From Candidatus Thiothrix sulfatifontis (lineage in GTDB: Bacteria > Pseudomonadota > Gammaproteobacteria > Thiotrichales > Thiotrichaceae), in the NCBI GenBank assembly GCA_022828425.1, contig CP094685.1, positions 2,170,001-2,234,000 on the forward strand: a stretch of 64,000 nucleotides of DNA. Direction: 5' to 3'. Below, one piece after another: positions 39,810 through 51,600 of this stretch (positions are counted from its first letter, which is position 1; every line of letters begins with the position of its first letter). The notes beneath the pieces were generated by a model that saw only the letters and a list, made by a program, of their open reading frames with translations, was not told where the DNA came from and made no database searches. The translations under genes were made by a program, and so were the position numbers.

Positions 39810-42800
39810 ATGAAAAAACAGTGGAATGTTGTCCTATTGCTTATAGTGCTAACACTATTGCCATTTCAATCTGCGTGGGCGGAACAAAGGTTGCGTCTCG
39901 GCACGAACCTCGGCGGCATTTCCGACTGGTCAACCCAACGCCCGTTCACCAACCTGTTCAAGCAGTCACGCCCTTGGCTGACCCAATGCGACAATAGCCG
40001 CGATTCTGATTGCAACGGACGCTGGGAAACCAACGAAAACGCCAAACTGGATCTGGATGCCGATGGCTGGGTGAAATCCCTGCCCGCACCAGCCGAACCC
40101 GGTTATTCTATTGCCGGAACGGTGTTGGATGTACCCAAAAGCTTCCCCCCAGGGCGTTATCTGTTGCTGTATGAGGGTGAAGGCACGTTGCAATATAAAC
40201 TAGGCGTACAAAAGCTGAATGCCGAGTCCACCGCCGGGCGGGATGTGCTGGACATCGACATCAACCGTGGCTTGATCCATATCCAGATCACCGCTACCGA
40301 CCCCAACAAGAGCGGCAACTACCTGCGTAACCTGCGCCTGATTCGTGAAGCCGATGAGGCAAGCTACCAAAGCAACACGTTCAACCCTGAATTCTTGGCT
40401 CGTATCCAGCCCTTCCAGGCATTGCGCTTTATGGACTGGCAGAACACCAATGGTAACGAGCAGGAACATTGGGCAGACAGGCGACCTGCCAGTGCCGCCA
40501 CCTATGCCACTTACGGCAAAGTCATCGGTGCGCCCGCCGAAGTGATGGTGCAACTGGCGAACGCAACCCGCAAACCGGCGTGGTTCAACATGCCACACAA
40601 GGCCGATGACGATTACATGCGCCAGTTTGCCGCCTTGGTACGTGATACGCTCGACCCAACCTTGCCGGTCTATGTGGAATATTCCAATGAAGTCTGGAAC
40701 ACTCAATTCAGCCAACATGCGTGGATCCGCGAGCAAGCCAACACCCTCTGGCCGGGTGGGACGGATAGCGACTACACCAAAGTCATCAATTGGTACGGCA
40801 AACGCAGCGCTGAAATGTGCGACATCTGGAAAACGGCCTTTGGCGCACAATCCAGCCGTGTGACCTGCGTGCTGGGTGCACAGGCCGCCAATACTTGGAC
40901 AGCCTCCGCCGCACTCGATTGTTCGCTATGGGAACATAAACCATGCAGCGCCCACGGTATTGATGCCATTACCATTGCACCCTACTTCGGCTATTACATC
41001 GGTCTGTCAGGCAACCAAACGCAAGTCAACGCTTGGACACGTGAAGCCGATGGCGGGTTGGACAAGTTGTTTGCCGAACTGAAAAGCGGCGGTGTGCTCA
41101 GTGGTGGCTCTGCTGGTGGGGCGTTGGCAGAAGCCATGCGCTGGATAGACAATTATCACACACTGACCAGCAACCGTGGTCTGCAACTGCTTGCGTATGA
41201 AGGCGGGCAACATCTGGTTGGTGTCGGCGGGGTGGAAAATGACAGCGCTATTACCAACCTGTTGATCAAGGCCAACCGCGACCCACGCATGGGGGCGCTG
41301 TACCTTGACTACCTGAAGGGTTGGGAAGCAGGCGGTGGCGGCCTGATGATGAATTTCAGCGACATCGGCATCCCCAGCAAATGGGGTAGCTGGGGTGTGC
41401 TGGAACATGTCCTGCAAACCAATTCCCCCAAATACGATGCTTTGTTGGATTACCTCAATGGAACGGATTACGAAGCAGTGGTGACACTGGGAGCATCCGT
41501 AACGCAGATGTCCGAAAAAGGTGGCAGTATCACGCTCACTGCCTATCTGGATAAGGCGTTACCCACGCCAGTCGTTCTTAACCTACAGTTTGCCGGTACT
41601 GCAACTAGCGGTGGGGATTACCGAGCAGTTACGCCAACCCTCACCATTCCGGCCGGGGCAACCAGCGCGAGCATACGTCTGGATAGTATCGACGATAATT
41701 TGATCGAAGCCAGCGAAACCCTTGCGGTCACGATCGGTACTATTAATGGCAATGCCCGTGCGGTTGCCGCCACTCTGCAATTCACATTGACGCAGGAGGA
41801 CAGCGACAACGATACCATGCCGGATGACTGGGAACGCCATTACGGTCTCAACCCAGAGGATGCCAGCGATGCCACTGCTGATAAGGATGGCGACGGTATC
41901 AGCAACCAAGACGAGTATCTCGCAAACACCAACCCCAACGTGCGGGACGGTGCAGCGCCCGTGATGGGAACCAACCTCAGCGGTCTATCAGACTGGAGTT
42001 CCCAAATGCCATTCCTTGACCTATTCAAAATGTCGCGTACTTGGATAACACAGTGCGCCTATTGGGTAGCCACACCTGACCCCGGCTGTACCGGACAATG
42101 GGACACGGGCGAACAGGCACAGCTTGACCTTGATGCCAATGGCTGGGTGAAATCCCTGCCTAAACCCGAAGATGCGCCCATTTTCACCCGCGCTTCTACT
42201 TACTGGGCCATGTACCCAGAATTCAAGGGCGGGCGTTATGTGGTGTTGTACGAGGGTGAAGGCACACTGAGTTACAGCTTTTCTGCTCACAAGTTGGCGG
42301 CAGAATCCACAGCGGGGCGTGATGTCATTAATATCGTGCCGGATACCAACAATGGCACGGCAATCCTCATGACCTTGACCGCGACCGACCCCAACCGTAC
42401 CGGCAATTACTTGCGCAATATCCGTATTATCCCGGAAGCGTATGAAACGACTTATGCGCAGCATGTTTTCAACCCGGATTTCCTTGAACGTACTCGCCCC
42501 TTTCAGGTGTTGCGCTTTATGGATTGGATGTCGATCAATGCCAACACTCAAGAACGTTGGAGTGAGCGCCCATTACCGACGGATGCGCGTTACGCTCACT
42601 ACGGCAAACAAACCGGTATTCCACTGGAAATCATGCTGCAATTGGCAAATACACTCGATAAAACACCGTGGTTTACCCTGCCACACCAAGCTGACGATGA
42701 TTATATGCGCCAATTTGCCACACAGGTGCGTGACGACTTGCCGCCGCACCAGAAGGTGTATGTGGAATATTCTAACGAAGTCTGGAATACCATTTTCGCA

Positions 42801-43871
42801 CAAAGCACTTACGCCCTTCAGCAAGGTCGTGCCTTATGGCCTGACACGGTGGCGGACGATCATACCGTGCGTATGAACTGGTACGGCAAACGCACCGCCG
42901 AAATGTGCCACATCTGGAAAGAGGTATTCGGCAGCGATGCCAACCGGGTGGTGTGCGTATTGGGGGGACAAGCGGCGTGGACATATCCGGCAGAACAAGC
43001 ACTCAATTGCCCCTTGTGGCAGCAAGGCCCGTGCCGCAACTACGGTATTGATGCACTGGCGATAGCCCCTTATTTTGGCGGCTATCTGGGCGACCGCACG
43101 GCGAAATCCCAAGTGGAAGGTTGGCTCGCCGACGCTGATGGTGGCCTAAGCAAGCTGTTTACGGAATTGCAGCACGGCGGCATTCTCAGCAATAGTCCTG
43201 CGGGCGGAGCGCTTCAGGAAGCTTCAGGTTGGATCAGCAATAACCAGCAACTGGCGCAGCAACACGGTTTGCAATTGGTGTCTTACGAAGGTGGGCAACA
43301 CATTGCCGATATTTGGGGAACATTGAGTACTGGCGTGATCAATCTGTTTGCCAGCGCTAACCGCGACCCGCGCATGGGAGAGCTATATACCCAGTACCTG
43401 AATACTTGGAAACAACTGGGTGGTAATTTATTCATGCATTTTACGGATATTGGCACGCCGGGGCGTTACGGAGCGTGGGGGGCGTTGGAGCATGTGGAGC
43501 AAACGTCTTCTGCTAAATATGCAGCACTGCAAGCCTACCTGACGAACAATAATCAGGATCGGGACGCTGATGGCGTTATGAATGTCTTGGATGCATTCCC
43601 CGCTGACCCAACAGAGTGGTTGGATACGGATGGCGATGGTATAGGTAACAATGCTGACCTTGACGATGATAATGATGGAATGCCTGATGCGTGGGAAATC
43701 CAATACGGCTTGAATCCGCTGAACACCAGCGACGCTACGCAAGATAAGGATGGCGACGGCAGCAGCAACCTAGAGGAATACCTACAAGGACGCAACCCTA
43801 ATGACCCTGCGGACACCACCAGTAATGCTGCCAAAATCCTCCCCATCATCATGGAACTGTTGAACCAGTAA
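39810..43871 (+). CDS. Tandem-duplicated clan-A-like glycoside hydrolase with Calx-beta, TSP3 repeats and PII-tail
   Basis: Secreted protein of 1353 residues with two homologous enzyme units. Signal peptide about 1-24. Unit 1 (about 28-555) and unit 2 (about 715-1245) both start GTNL(G/S)G(I/L)SDWS, carry a small sandwich, then a TIM-barrel-like region with VYVEYSNEVWN (E294 and E990) and YEGGQH (E464 and E1160). The 170-residue spacing of these glutamates is the same in both units and suits acid/base and nucleophile of a retaining clan GH-A enzyme. A Calx-beta domain (560-660) and a TSP3 segment separate the units. A longer TSP3 stretch and the tail KILPIIMELLNQ end the chain. I cannot name the GH family. 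Confidence 0.82.
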   Translation: MKKQWNVVLLLIVLTLLPFQSAWAEQRLRLGTNLGGISDWSTQRPFTNLFKQSRPWLTQCDNSRDSDCNGRWETNENAKLDLDADGWVKSLPAPAEPGYSIAGTVLDVPKSFPPGRYLLLYEGEGTLQYKLGVQKLNAESTAGRDVLDIDINRGLIHIQITATDPNKSGNYLRNLRLIREADEASYQSNTFNPEFLARIQPFQALRFMDWQNTNGNEQEHWADRRPASAATYATYGKVIGAPAEVMVQLANATRKPAWFNMPHKADDDYMRQFAALVRDTLDPTLPVYVEYSNEVWNTQFSQHAWIREQANTLWPGGTDSDYTKVINWYGKRSAEMCDIWKTAFGAQSSRVTCVLGAQAANTWTASAALDCSLWEHKPCSAHGIDAITIAPYFGYYIGLSGNQTQVNAWTREADGGLDKLFAELKSGGVLSGGSAGGALAEAMRWIDNYHTLTSNRGLQLLAYEGGQHLVGVGGVENDSAITNLLIKANRDPRMGALYLDYLKGWEAGGGGLMMNFSDIGIPSKWGSWGVLEHVLQTNSPKYDALLDYLNGTDYEAVVTLGASVTQMSEKGGSITLTAYLDKALPTPVVLNLQFAGTATSGGDYRAVTPTLTIPAGATSASIRLDSIDDNLIEASETLAVTIGTINGNARAVAATLQFTLTQEDSDNDTMPDDWERHYGLNPEDASDATADKDGDGISNQDEYLANTNPNVRDGAAPVMGTNLSGLSDWSSQMPFLDLFKMSRTWITQCAYWVATPDPGCTGQWDTGEQAQLDLDANGWVKSLPKPEDAPIFTRASTYWAMYPEFKGGRYVVLYEGEGTLSYSFSAHKLAAESTAGRDVINIVPDTNNGTAILMTLTATDPNRTGNYLRNIRIIPEAYETTYAQHVFNPDFLERTRPFQVLRFMDWMSINANTQERWSERPLPTDARYAHYGKQTGIPLEIMLQLANTLDKTPWFTLPHQADDDYMRQFATQVRDDLPPHQKVYVEYSNEVWNTIFAQSTYALQQGRALWPDTVADDHTVRMNWYGKRTAEMCHIWKEVFGSDANRVVCVLGGQAAWTYPAEQALNCPLWQQGPCRNYGIDALAIAPYFGGYLGDRTAKSQVEGWLADADGGLSKLFTELQHGGILSNSPAGGALQEASGWISNNQQLAQQHGLQLVSYEGGQHIADIWGTLSTGVINLFASANRDPRMGELYTQYLNTWKQLGGNLFMHFTDIGTPGRYGAWGALEHVEQTSSAKYAALQAYLTNNNQDRDADGVMNVLDAFPADPTEWLDTDGDGIGNNADLDDDNDGMPDAWEIQYGLNPLNTSDATQDKDGDGSSNLEEYLQGRNPNDPADTTSNAAKILPIIMELLNQ

Positions 43872-43895
43872 CTGTAAGCACGAAGGAACACCATT

Positions 43896-46800
43896 ATGGT
43901 CAAACCAATGTCTAGAAGAGAAAAAATGAGCAGTCTGACCGGTTATCTCATCTGCGTTTACATGGGCATGGCATTGCTATGCCACGCGGCATTCGCCCAA
44001 GACACAAGCAATACCCTGTTGCAGGACAATCGGCACTATACCTACCTCTATTGGGAAAACGGCTATCCCACGCGGGAAACGGGCCGCAGACCGCAATCAT
44101 GGGCCAATCAGTATGCACGCGATAATGCCATCCTGGTCGTGCAAACCGGCTACTACAGCCTTGCCTTGGACTGTAACAAAATCAAGCTAACCGGCTACGA
44201 TGCCCTAGATGGTTCGGATTATGTCAGCGCACTTCACGAAGATGTCACCCAATTCACCCCAGCATCACTGACATTGAAGGCTTATCAGAATGGGATTGAA
44301 TACACGGCGACATCGGGCATCGTGCAAAACGGCAATGAATCGCCTGTACGCTTGATCGAAAGCGGTCAGTTCCTGCAACGCTACGACGATTACGGCTTGG
44401 TGTTTACCGCAGCAGACGGCACACAATTGAATGTGCCTGGTCGTCTGGAAATCTCCGCATGGCCTGAGCAGCTCGTTTTCAAACTGGACTTTTCCAACCA
44501 GGAAGGCAGCGCCGTCGACATAGACCGGACAGTCATCCAGTTGACTTCTCCAGCAGGCAAGCATTACAGCAGCGATGTAAATGGCATTTCCGCAACCCTT
44601 GGTGTCAGGCCGCATGAAGACCTAGAAGCAGCACCCCTGAACCCAACAGCGATTGTCAACAAAGCCGTAGACCTGCAAACCAATAAAAGCCTCACCACAC
44701 AATTTGACACCGCTACCCAGGCGTTGAAGGTCAACCTGCCCATCGCTGACGTAAGGTATCCAGACCACATTAACCGGGTTGACGAATTCCTGCTTGAAGT
44801 CACCAACCCGACCGAAAACCCGCTGGACATACCGCTGGTTTTCGAGGAAAACGTTCCCCGTGCTATTACCGGCACGGTCATGCTTCTGAGCGACGAAACC
44901 GACGGCAAGCCCATCGGCATTCCGGTGCAGGTTTCCAAAAACTGGCATATCAATGGTGACACTGGCATAAAAGCCATACACAGGGGGCGATGGCTGCGGG
45001 GTTCAACCTATTTCACCTTGGCTGCTGGCGAAACAAGACGGTTCAAGCTGAAAGTCGTGTTTGGCTACTGGGCTGGCGTGGGCGCTGCTTCACATTCGCA
45101 GTTAAGCCTGATTGGCTGGGGCGGCAACTGGAAATGGGATGAATCCGCGCTAGGGGCATGGGGCGAATCGATGACCTATGATCCGACCCAACACCTCGGC
45201 TCAGCATTCATGGGCGATATCCGCCCTGCGTTCACCCCCAGTATGGCAAACGGAGGTCGGCACAACTGGACTGAAAATGTCGGTGGCGGAGATTTTCTGG
45301 TTTATTTCGATGCTAATAACCAATACCGCTGGGGAAAACGGCTCAAAACCGCTTATGTGTGGACTGGACCGAACATGACACAGGTGATGTATTCAGGCGT
45401 TACCGATGATAACAGGATCCGCTTTGACTACACCTCAAGGCTTGTATCCACTAACGATTACCAGCGACGGCTGCATGATTACCGCTACGAATTCCTGCAG
45501 GATGTCACCAGTCCCAAGCGCTTGGTTTTTTACCAGATGGCCGCCGACTGGTATACGGGACCGGCATTTGATACATTTTATGTAGGGGATGAAACCGGCT
45601 TGCTGGAACAGTTGTCTAGTAACCCTGGCGGCAATACCTACAAGGGGAGTTTCAACTTCGCCAACCGCTGGCTGGCCATCGACGACTTGACTGCCGCTGG
45701 CTCTACCGCAGCTGGCTCCACGCCCACTCCCAAAGCCAACCGGGGCATCATCCAGCGAAGTTCTACCCTGAACGGTCAGGACTTTCCCGTATTCATGCAC
45801 CAGTATGGACGCACCTGGGGATCAAACCGGATGTTCTTCGACCTAGCCGGGGAATCCGTCTCGCGATCCTTCCGGGCCGGTGATGTGGTGGAAGGCGAGT
45901 TTGAATTCATCTTGCCTCCTAAGCAAGCCAGCAATTACTGGGGTAGTGATGACGAATTCCGTAACCGGCTGACCGCCTACACCACGCCATGGCAGGCCGT
46001 TTTTGACGAATATCGCTACAACAACAAGATGCAGGTCACAGTCCACAGCGGAACGCTCCTGAAGAATTTCCCCGTGGAAGTGGCTGCTGTCCATAATGGT
46101 TCTTCCGCCATCATCGCCGACCTGACCATCCAGTCCGGAGGGCTGGGGCATGTACCCATCGTTGTCAAGGATGCCACTATCGGTAAATCGCTCAAGGTTG
46201 AGCGCTATCTGGATGGAGCTTGGGTTGCTCTCGATATTGATGCGGCGACCAGCAACAGCTACTACCAGGGGTATCAGAATTCACGGAGAAAAATTGACTA
46301 TGCCTTTAGTATCAAGCGACCTGTTGCGGATTTGACATCCAGTTGGCGGATAAGGGTGTCGTATGACGCAGCTCCTGTCGTGCCTTCCACCAACCTTGAA
46401 GAAGATGCTTCCCAATGGGGTGGCTACGCAGAGGGCAATCCTGGGTGGGTCATTGAAAATACCACAGCACATTCTCCAGCAGGCAAAGCCCTGCGCTGCG
46501 GTCTAACCGGCGGCGACCCTTATTCCAACATCCATTGTTACCGCAACCTGCCAGCCGATCCGGACGCAAAGTATTTCAGCCTGTCGCTGAATTTTTTCAT
46601 GCCGGAAACCAGTTTCAACAATCAGGGTTCACCTTCCAAAGTGCAGGCCCTCGAATTCACCATGAATCAGTGGCAAGATGAAAAACGTCATGAATGGGCT
46701 CTACAGTGGATGAATGTCGGTTCGGGTGGTCCGCAATGGCGTTATTGGGATGCCAACAAGCCGGATGCCGAACGCTGGGTTTCACTCAATATTCAGCAGG

Positions 46801-48500
46801 AACTGGCGATTAATAGCTGGCACAAGCTGCGGCTGGAGGGTGAAATCCGGGGCGGCAAGGTCTATTACCGCTATTTCATCATTAATGACCAGCGGCATGA
46901 ACTGGATATCGCGGTTGAGCCGTTCAACACGCCGGGCAATCCGGATCTGCTGGCGGTCGCGGTGCAGGCTGACGGCAATCACGCGGAAACGCCTTACGAC
47001 TTGCTGATCGACAACGTGAATTTTTACCACACGCCAGACCGGCGGTTGGATGCAGCCCCGACCGGCTCGCATTTTCACATGGTGGGCAACCGGATTTTCG
47101 ACCCGCAAGGCAACCTGTTTGTACCCAAGGGAGTTAACATCTTCCCCTGGCAAGGCGATGCCGACAGTATTGAACGCATCGCTGGATGCTGGAACTTCAA
47201 CACGGTACGCCTGCACGCTTGGATACTGCCAGACACTACGACCGACCAGTGGAAAGACCACATCGTCTACCTCGACCAGCCGCTGATTTTCGACCCGACC
47301 AATAGCGGCGGTTTGCGTACTTACGACATACGCGCGCTGATCGAAGCTTACACCGCACGCGGCATCGTGGTGCTGTTCGATGTCCACGACCTGCTGGGTA
47401 AATATTTCGAAGGGACGCATCTGGAAGATTACACGACCTTCATCACCGACTTCGCCCGCAAGTTCAAGGACAACCCCTATGTCTGGATCGACCTGCACAA
47501 TGAACCGGGAACCTATCAGGGGGTGGGTAACGCGGATCAGGGCATTCCGGCACATGATTTCAGCCGCTGGCAGGCGGAATACGCGGCCATGCGGGCGGCG
47601 GTGCGCAGCATTGCCCCCAACATGCCGATTTTTGCTTCCGGCAACGCTTGGGGGCAGGATACCGGCCCTAACTGGAATGGCGACCAACCAGTTGCCAGCG
47701 AGGCAAGTGCGCTGCTCTCCAATGCCGATTTTTTTGCTGCTGACCCGCAACTGGGCGGCACGATCCATGTGTATGACCAGTGGAACTACGGGGCTGATCC
47801 GGCGGCACGTTTACAAGACTATTTCGACCGTGTGCAGGCAACGACCCGCTCCCCACTACTAATTGGCGAATTCGGTTACGCGGACAACACCGGCAAAGCC
47901 ACCGAAGCGCTGCATACACTGCTGCAACGACCACAGTACCAGCACATCGGACGGCTGGTCTGGACATGGGCGGCCAGTGACAATAACGACCTGACCACAG
48001 ACGCTACATCACAGGGCAGCGGAGCCGCCATTGACGCCTGTCATGCCCATCCATCCAACCTGACCCGTTTGGGTGAACTGGTCTGGCAGGATACCCATGC
48101 CGCTGAACTGGACAGCGATAATGATGGTCTGCCGAACCAGCAGGATGAGGATGACGACAACGACGGTCTGCCGGACTTGTGGGAACTGGAAAACGGGCTG
48201 GATTCCAGCAATGCCGCTGACGCAGTTGCCGACAATGATAGCGATGGTCTCATTAATCTGGATGAATACCGGCTGGACACAGACCCATTGAACCCTGACA
48301 GTGACGGCGATGGTCTCAAGGACGGCGAAGAAGTCAACACCCACAACACCAACCCGCTGAATCAGGACAGCGACGGCGACGGCATGAACGACAAGGCCGA
48401 AATCGACGCGGGCCGCGACCCCAACGATCCTGCGGATGCCAGCGCGAACAATCCGGCGGTTCGCGTTATGCCGATCATTATGCAACTTTTGCTAGAGTGA
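43896..48500 (+). CDS. Large GH5-type cellulase with N-terminal sandwiches, TSP3 repeats and PII-tail
   Basis: Secreted protein of 1534 residues. AAGGA nine bases upstream and a signal peptide (about 12-35) support the start. The first 850 residues are beta-rich and not recognised; about 870-1045 resembles a LamG or polysaccharide-lyase-14-like jelly roll. The GH5 TIM barrel (about 1055-1395) has the acid/base E1203 in DLHNEP and nucleophile E1325 in LIGEFGY, so it should be active on beta-glucans. Four TSP3-like calcium-binding repeats (about 1405-1510) lead to the tail VRVMPIIMQLLLE. It follows the tandem hydrolase by 24 bases and is probably in its operon. Confidence 0.88.
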   Translation: MVKPMSRREKMSSLTGYLICVYMGMALLCHAAFAQDTSNTLLQDNRHYTYLYWENGYPTRETGRRPQSWANQYARDNAILVVQTGYYSLALDCNKIKLTGYDALDGSDYVSALHEDVTQFTPASLTLKAYQNGIEYTATSGIVQNGNESPVRLIESGQFLQRYDDYGLVFTAADGTQLNVPGRLEISAWPEQLVFKLDFSNQEGSAVDIDRTVIQLTSPAGKHYSSDVNGISATLGVRPHEDLEAAPLNPTAIVNKAVDLQTNKSLTTQFDTATQALKVNLPIADVRYPDHINRVDEFLLEVTNPTENPLDIPLVFEENVPRAITGTVMLLSDETDGKPIGIPVQVSKNWHINGDTGIKAIHRGRWLRGSTYFTLAAGETRRFKLKVVFGYWAGVGAASHSQLSLIGWGGNWKWDESALGAWGESMTYDPTQHLGSAFMGDIRPAFTPSMANGGRHNWTENVGGGDFLVYFDANNQYRWGKRLKTAYVWTGPNMTQVMYSGVTDDNRIRFDYTSRLVSTNDYQRRLHDYRYEFLQDVTSPKRLVFYQMAADWYTGPAFDTFYVGDETGLLEQLSSNPGGNTYKGSFNFANRWLAIDDLTAAGSTAAGSTPTPKANRGIIQRSSTLNGQDFPVFMHQYGRTWGSNRMFFDLAGESVSRSFRAGDVVEGEFEFILPPKQASNYWGSDDEFRNRLTAYTTPWQAVFDEYRYNNKMQVTVHSGTLLKNFPVEVAAVHNGSSAIIADLTIQSGGLGHVPIVVKDATIGKSLKVERYLDGAWVALDIDAATSNSYYQGYQNSRRKIDYAFSIKRPVADLTSSWRIRVSYDAAPVVPSTNLEEDASQWGGYAEGNPGWVIENTTAHSPAGKALRCGLTGGDPYSNIHCYRNLPADPDAKYFSLSLNFFMPETSFNNQGSPSKVQALEFTMNQWQDEKRHEWALQWMNVGSGGPQWRYWDANKPDAERWVSLNIQQELAINSWHKLRLEGEIRGGKVYYRYFIINDQRHELDIAVEPFNTPGNPDLLAVAVQADGNHAETPYDLLIDNVNFYHTPDRRLDAAPTGSHFHMVGNRIFDPQGNLFVPKGVNIFPWQGDADSIERIAGCWNFNTVRLHAWILPDTTTDQWKDHIVYLDQPLIFDPTNSGGLRTYDIRALIEAYTARGIVVLFDVHDLLGKYFEGTHLEDYTTFITDFARKFKDNPYVWIDLHNEPGTYQGVGNADQGIPAHDFSRWQAEYAAMRAAVRSIAPNMPIFASGNAWGQDTGPNWNGDQPVASEASALLSNADFFAADPQLGGTIHVYDQWNYGADPAARLQDYFDRVQATTRSPLLIGEFGYADNTGKATEALHTLLQRPQYQHIGRLVWTWAASDNNDLTTDATSQGSGAAIDACHAHPSNLTRLGELVWQDTHAAELDSDNDGLPNQQDEDDDNDGLPDLWELENGLDSSNAADAVADNDSDGLINLDEYRLDTDPLNPDSDGDGLKDGEEVNTHNTNPLNQDSDGDGMNDKAEIDAGRDPNDPADASANNPAVRVMPIIMQLLLE

Positions 48501-48538
48501 TTGTCATCACATTATTTGCTTGCAGTTAAAAGTATAAT
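48496..48538 (+). promoter_or_regulatory. CRP-like site plus -10 element before the metalloprotease gene
   Basis: AGTGA-TTGTCA-TCACA (48496-48511) overlaps the stop codon of the cellulase gene. A perfect TATAAT lies at 48533-48538, 32 bases from the site centre, which places the site at about -41.5, the class II activator position. No good -35 is present, as expected for an activator-dependent promoter. The half-sites are identical to those at 22646-22661. Confidence 0.55.
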
Positions 48539-48613
48539 TAATGACCTGTATGTAACAAAAAGAGTGTTGCAGCTACTTATTTTCCAGAGCATATACAGGG
48601 GGACGGCTTTATC

Positions 48614-51600
48614 ATGGCAATCAAATGGTTTGCATCACTACCACGCCTCATGGCGATTCTTTTTTTCGCACTTGTTTGTTCAGTACCGCTACACGCTGCA
48701 ACAGACCCCACAATAACTGGACTGTTTACGGTCGTTGCTACACCTAGCGTTCAGGTTGATGCTTCAGATGCTGCTTTACGCAGCCGTGCAGTTCAGATTG
48801 ATGTTGGACAGCTCCTCGGTAAACAACCGATCACTACCCCTAGCGATTTGCAACAACCGCCTGCATTGATCAGTCAGGAAACCATTACCCTGAATCTTTT
48901 CGATGACAGTATTTTTCAAGTCAAACAGAAGAAGCGTTATCACAACGATTCAGGCAGCACGACTTGGGTTGGGGAAGTGGAAAATATTCCGGGAAGCACG
49001 GTTATTTTCGTTATTCAGAAAGGCAGTTTTGTTTACGGTTCTGCTGAAATCCCACGACGTGGCAAATTCTCAATCCGTCCGGTAGGAAATGATCTGCACG
49101 TTATTGAACAGATCAGGGATATAGCCATCCTCTCTGGTGAAAGTGATATACGCATACCTGAAAATATTCAAACGAAGATTAATACACTGGCAGGCGGTTC
49201 TGTCGCCATTTCCAATGATGATGGCTCAATCATTGATGTCTACGTGGCTTATGACCAAGATGACAGTGGCGGAAAGGTAACACCAGCAAATGCACAAGCT
49301 TATGCAGAGCTATTCATTGCCTATACCAATCAGGCTTATGAAAATAGCAATATTAATCAGCGGGTTTGGCTGGTTGGTGGTGTGGATGGTTTTAACCATA
49401 CGAATAGCGATTTGGGTACTGCTCTTGATGCCGCAACTGATGGAAGTATTTCGGGGCTGCATGGCAAGCGTAATGAATATCATGCGGATCTTGTTGTGTT
49501 TTTTACACCTTATGTAAGTTCATCATGCGGTGGTTTAGCTTGGTTACAAACTATAAATAATAATGTTGGCTGGGAAGATTATGGATTTTCAGCCATGAAT
49601 GCCTGTTCATTTGGACAATCCGTTTTTGCTCATGAGTTAGGCCACAATATGGGTAGTCGTCATGATTGGTATATGGATAGTGACACAACTCCGGCTAGTA
49701 TTGGGCATGGTTATGTGCATATTGATGGCGTTAACAGTTTCCGCACCATTATGTCATACGGCAATCGTTGTAATGCATTAGGCATAGGCACTTGCGATAG
49801 GATTGCACATTTTTCTAACCCCAATGTTAATTATAATGATGTTCCAACTGGCGTTCCTAGTGGCACGAGTACCAGTTGTGCTGAGGGGCAGGCAAACCCA
49901 GCAGTTGAGTGTGATGCAGATAATGGAACAAATTTCAATACAAAAGCAGCCACCACTGCTAAGTTTCGTGATAGCCGTTTGACCTGGACTGGTGCAGTCA
50001 GCTCAGACTGGTCAACCGCAGGGAACTGGACAATTAATGAAGGCGCTCCCGGTTCAACTACCGCAGTGAATCGAGTACCACGCTCTTATGATAATGTTTA
50101 TATACCCAGTGGTCTTGGGCGTTATCCGACTGTTTCAACTGGCTCAGTGAATGCGCGTGAGCTGGTGATTGCTAACGGTGCAACTTTGAATATGAGTGGG
50201 GGAACACTCACTGTCGGTTGGAGCTGGGAAGATGCCGGAGGATTCAATGCAACGGGTGGCACAGTCATTCTCAGTGGCTCCATTGGTATTGGCATTACAT
50301 CTTCATCAGCTTTCAGGAATGTACAAATCGGCAGTGGTGCAGACACCAGCGAAGTAACGTTGGAAAGCAACCTGAATATTGATGGCAACCTCCAAATCAG
50401 TGCTGGAGCAACCCTTAATGCCGCCACCTTCACAATTAATGTTGCAGGCAATTGGCAAGAAAATACCCCAACAGGATTTCAGAAAGGCACTAGCACCGTC
50501 ATATTTGATGGTTCTAGTCAAGCAGTTAACAAGATCACCAATTCTTCTGTATTGAATGAAGATTTTAGTGAAGGAGATGGGCAAGGTTGTTGTAATACAG
50601 CTTATTTGCCTTCTAGCTGGACAGAACAAGGTCCTTGGTATGGTGGTCAATTAGGTAGTAGTGGCGTGGCAGTTGCTGCCGGAAATGGATGGCTACATTC
50701 AAATGCCGTTTCATTAAATAGTGGTGTAACATATACTTTAACGTTTGATTTTAACCAAGATGGTTCAAATTCAGATATATTGCGGGTTTATTATGGGTCT
50801 AATGCAAACTCGGTCAACATGACTACTTTGATTGGTACAAGAACCGCTACTGGTTCAGCAAATTTTACTTTCACGGTTCCTTCTAGCGGTACTTATTACA
50901 TAGGATTCCATCATGATGGTGTCGACTGGTCATATATGGATAATGTTTCACTGGCAGGGTCAGCCGGAATCACATTCCATAATGTTCAGGTTATTTCAGG
51001 CACAACCACATTCAATGGGAATGTTAATTTTGGAAATAACTTACAAACATCTAATGGTGCTACCGCAGACTTTTCTACTCATGCTGTTACTGTCGAGGGA
51101 GGTGTGACTAATAATGGTGGGATTAAACAAACCAAGACAACCGCAAATAGTACGACAACTGAGTTTGCCCGCATTAAGAATGCAGCCGGAACATCTGATA
51201 AATATTTTGGTGTTGAAATAACGCCTAGTTCAGGCAGCATGGGTAGCACTACAGTTGAGGTAAAAGGTAATCAGAAGTGCGCTGCGTCGGGTCCTCCTGC
51301 TACAGGCGTTAATCGCTGCTACCTAGTAACACCGACCACCAATCAAACATCAGCAACGCGGTTTTACTATCGAGCTGCTGAAAGCAATGGTAACACCACG
51401 CCAAATGTTTACTTGCAAACCGGCGGTTCGTGGACATCCCAAACCACTTCAGCGCGTGGGGGTAGTGGAGAAGCTGTATTTGCAACGAGTTCTGGTTTAA
51501 CGGCTTACGGTACTTTCGCATTATCAGAAAATGTTGCAGATCAGGATGGTGATGGAATTTCCGATGCATCAGATAATTGTCCTACAGAGTCCAATCCTGA

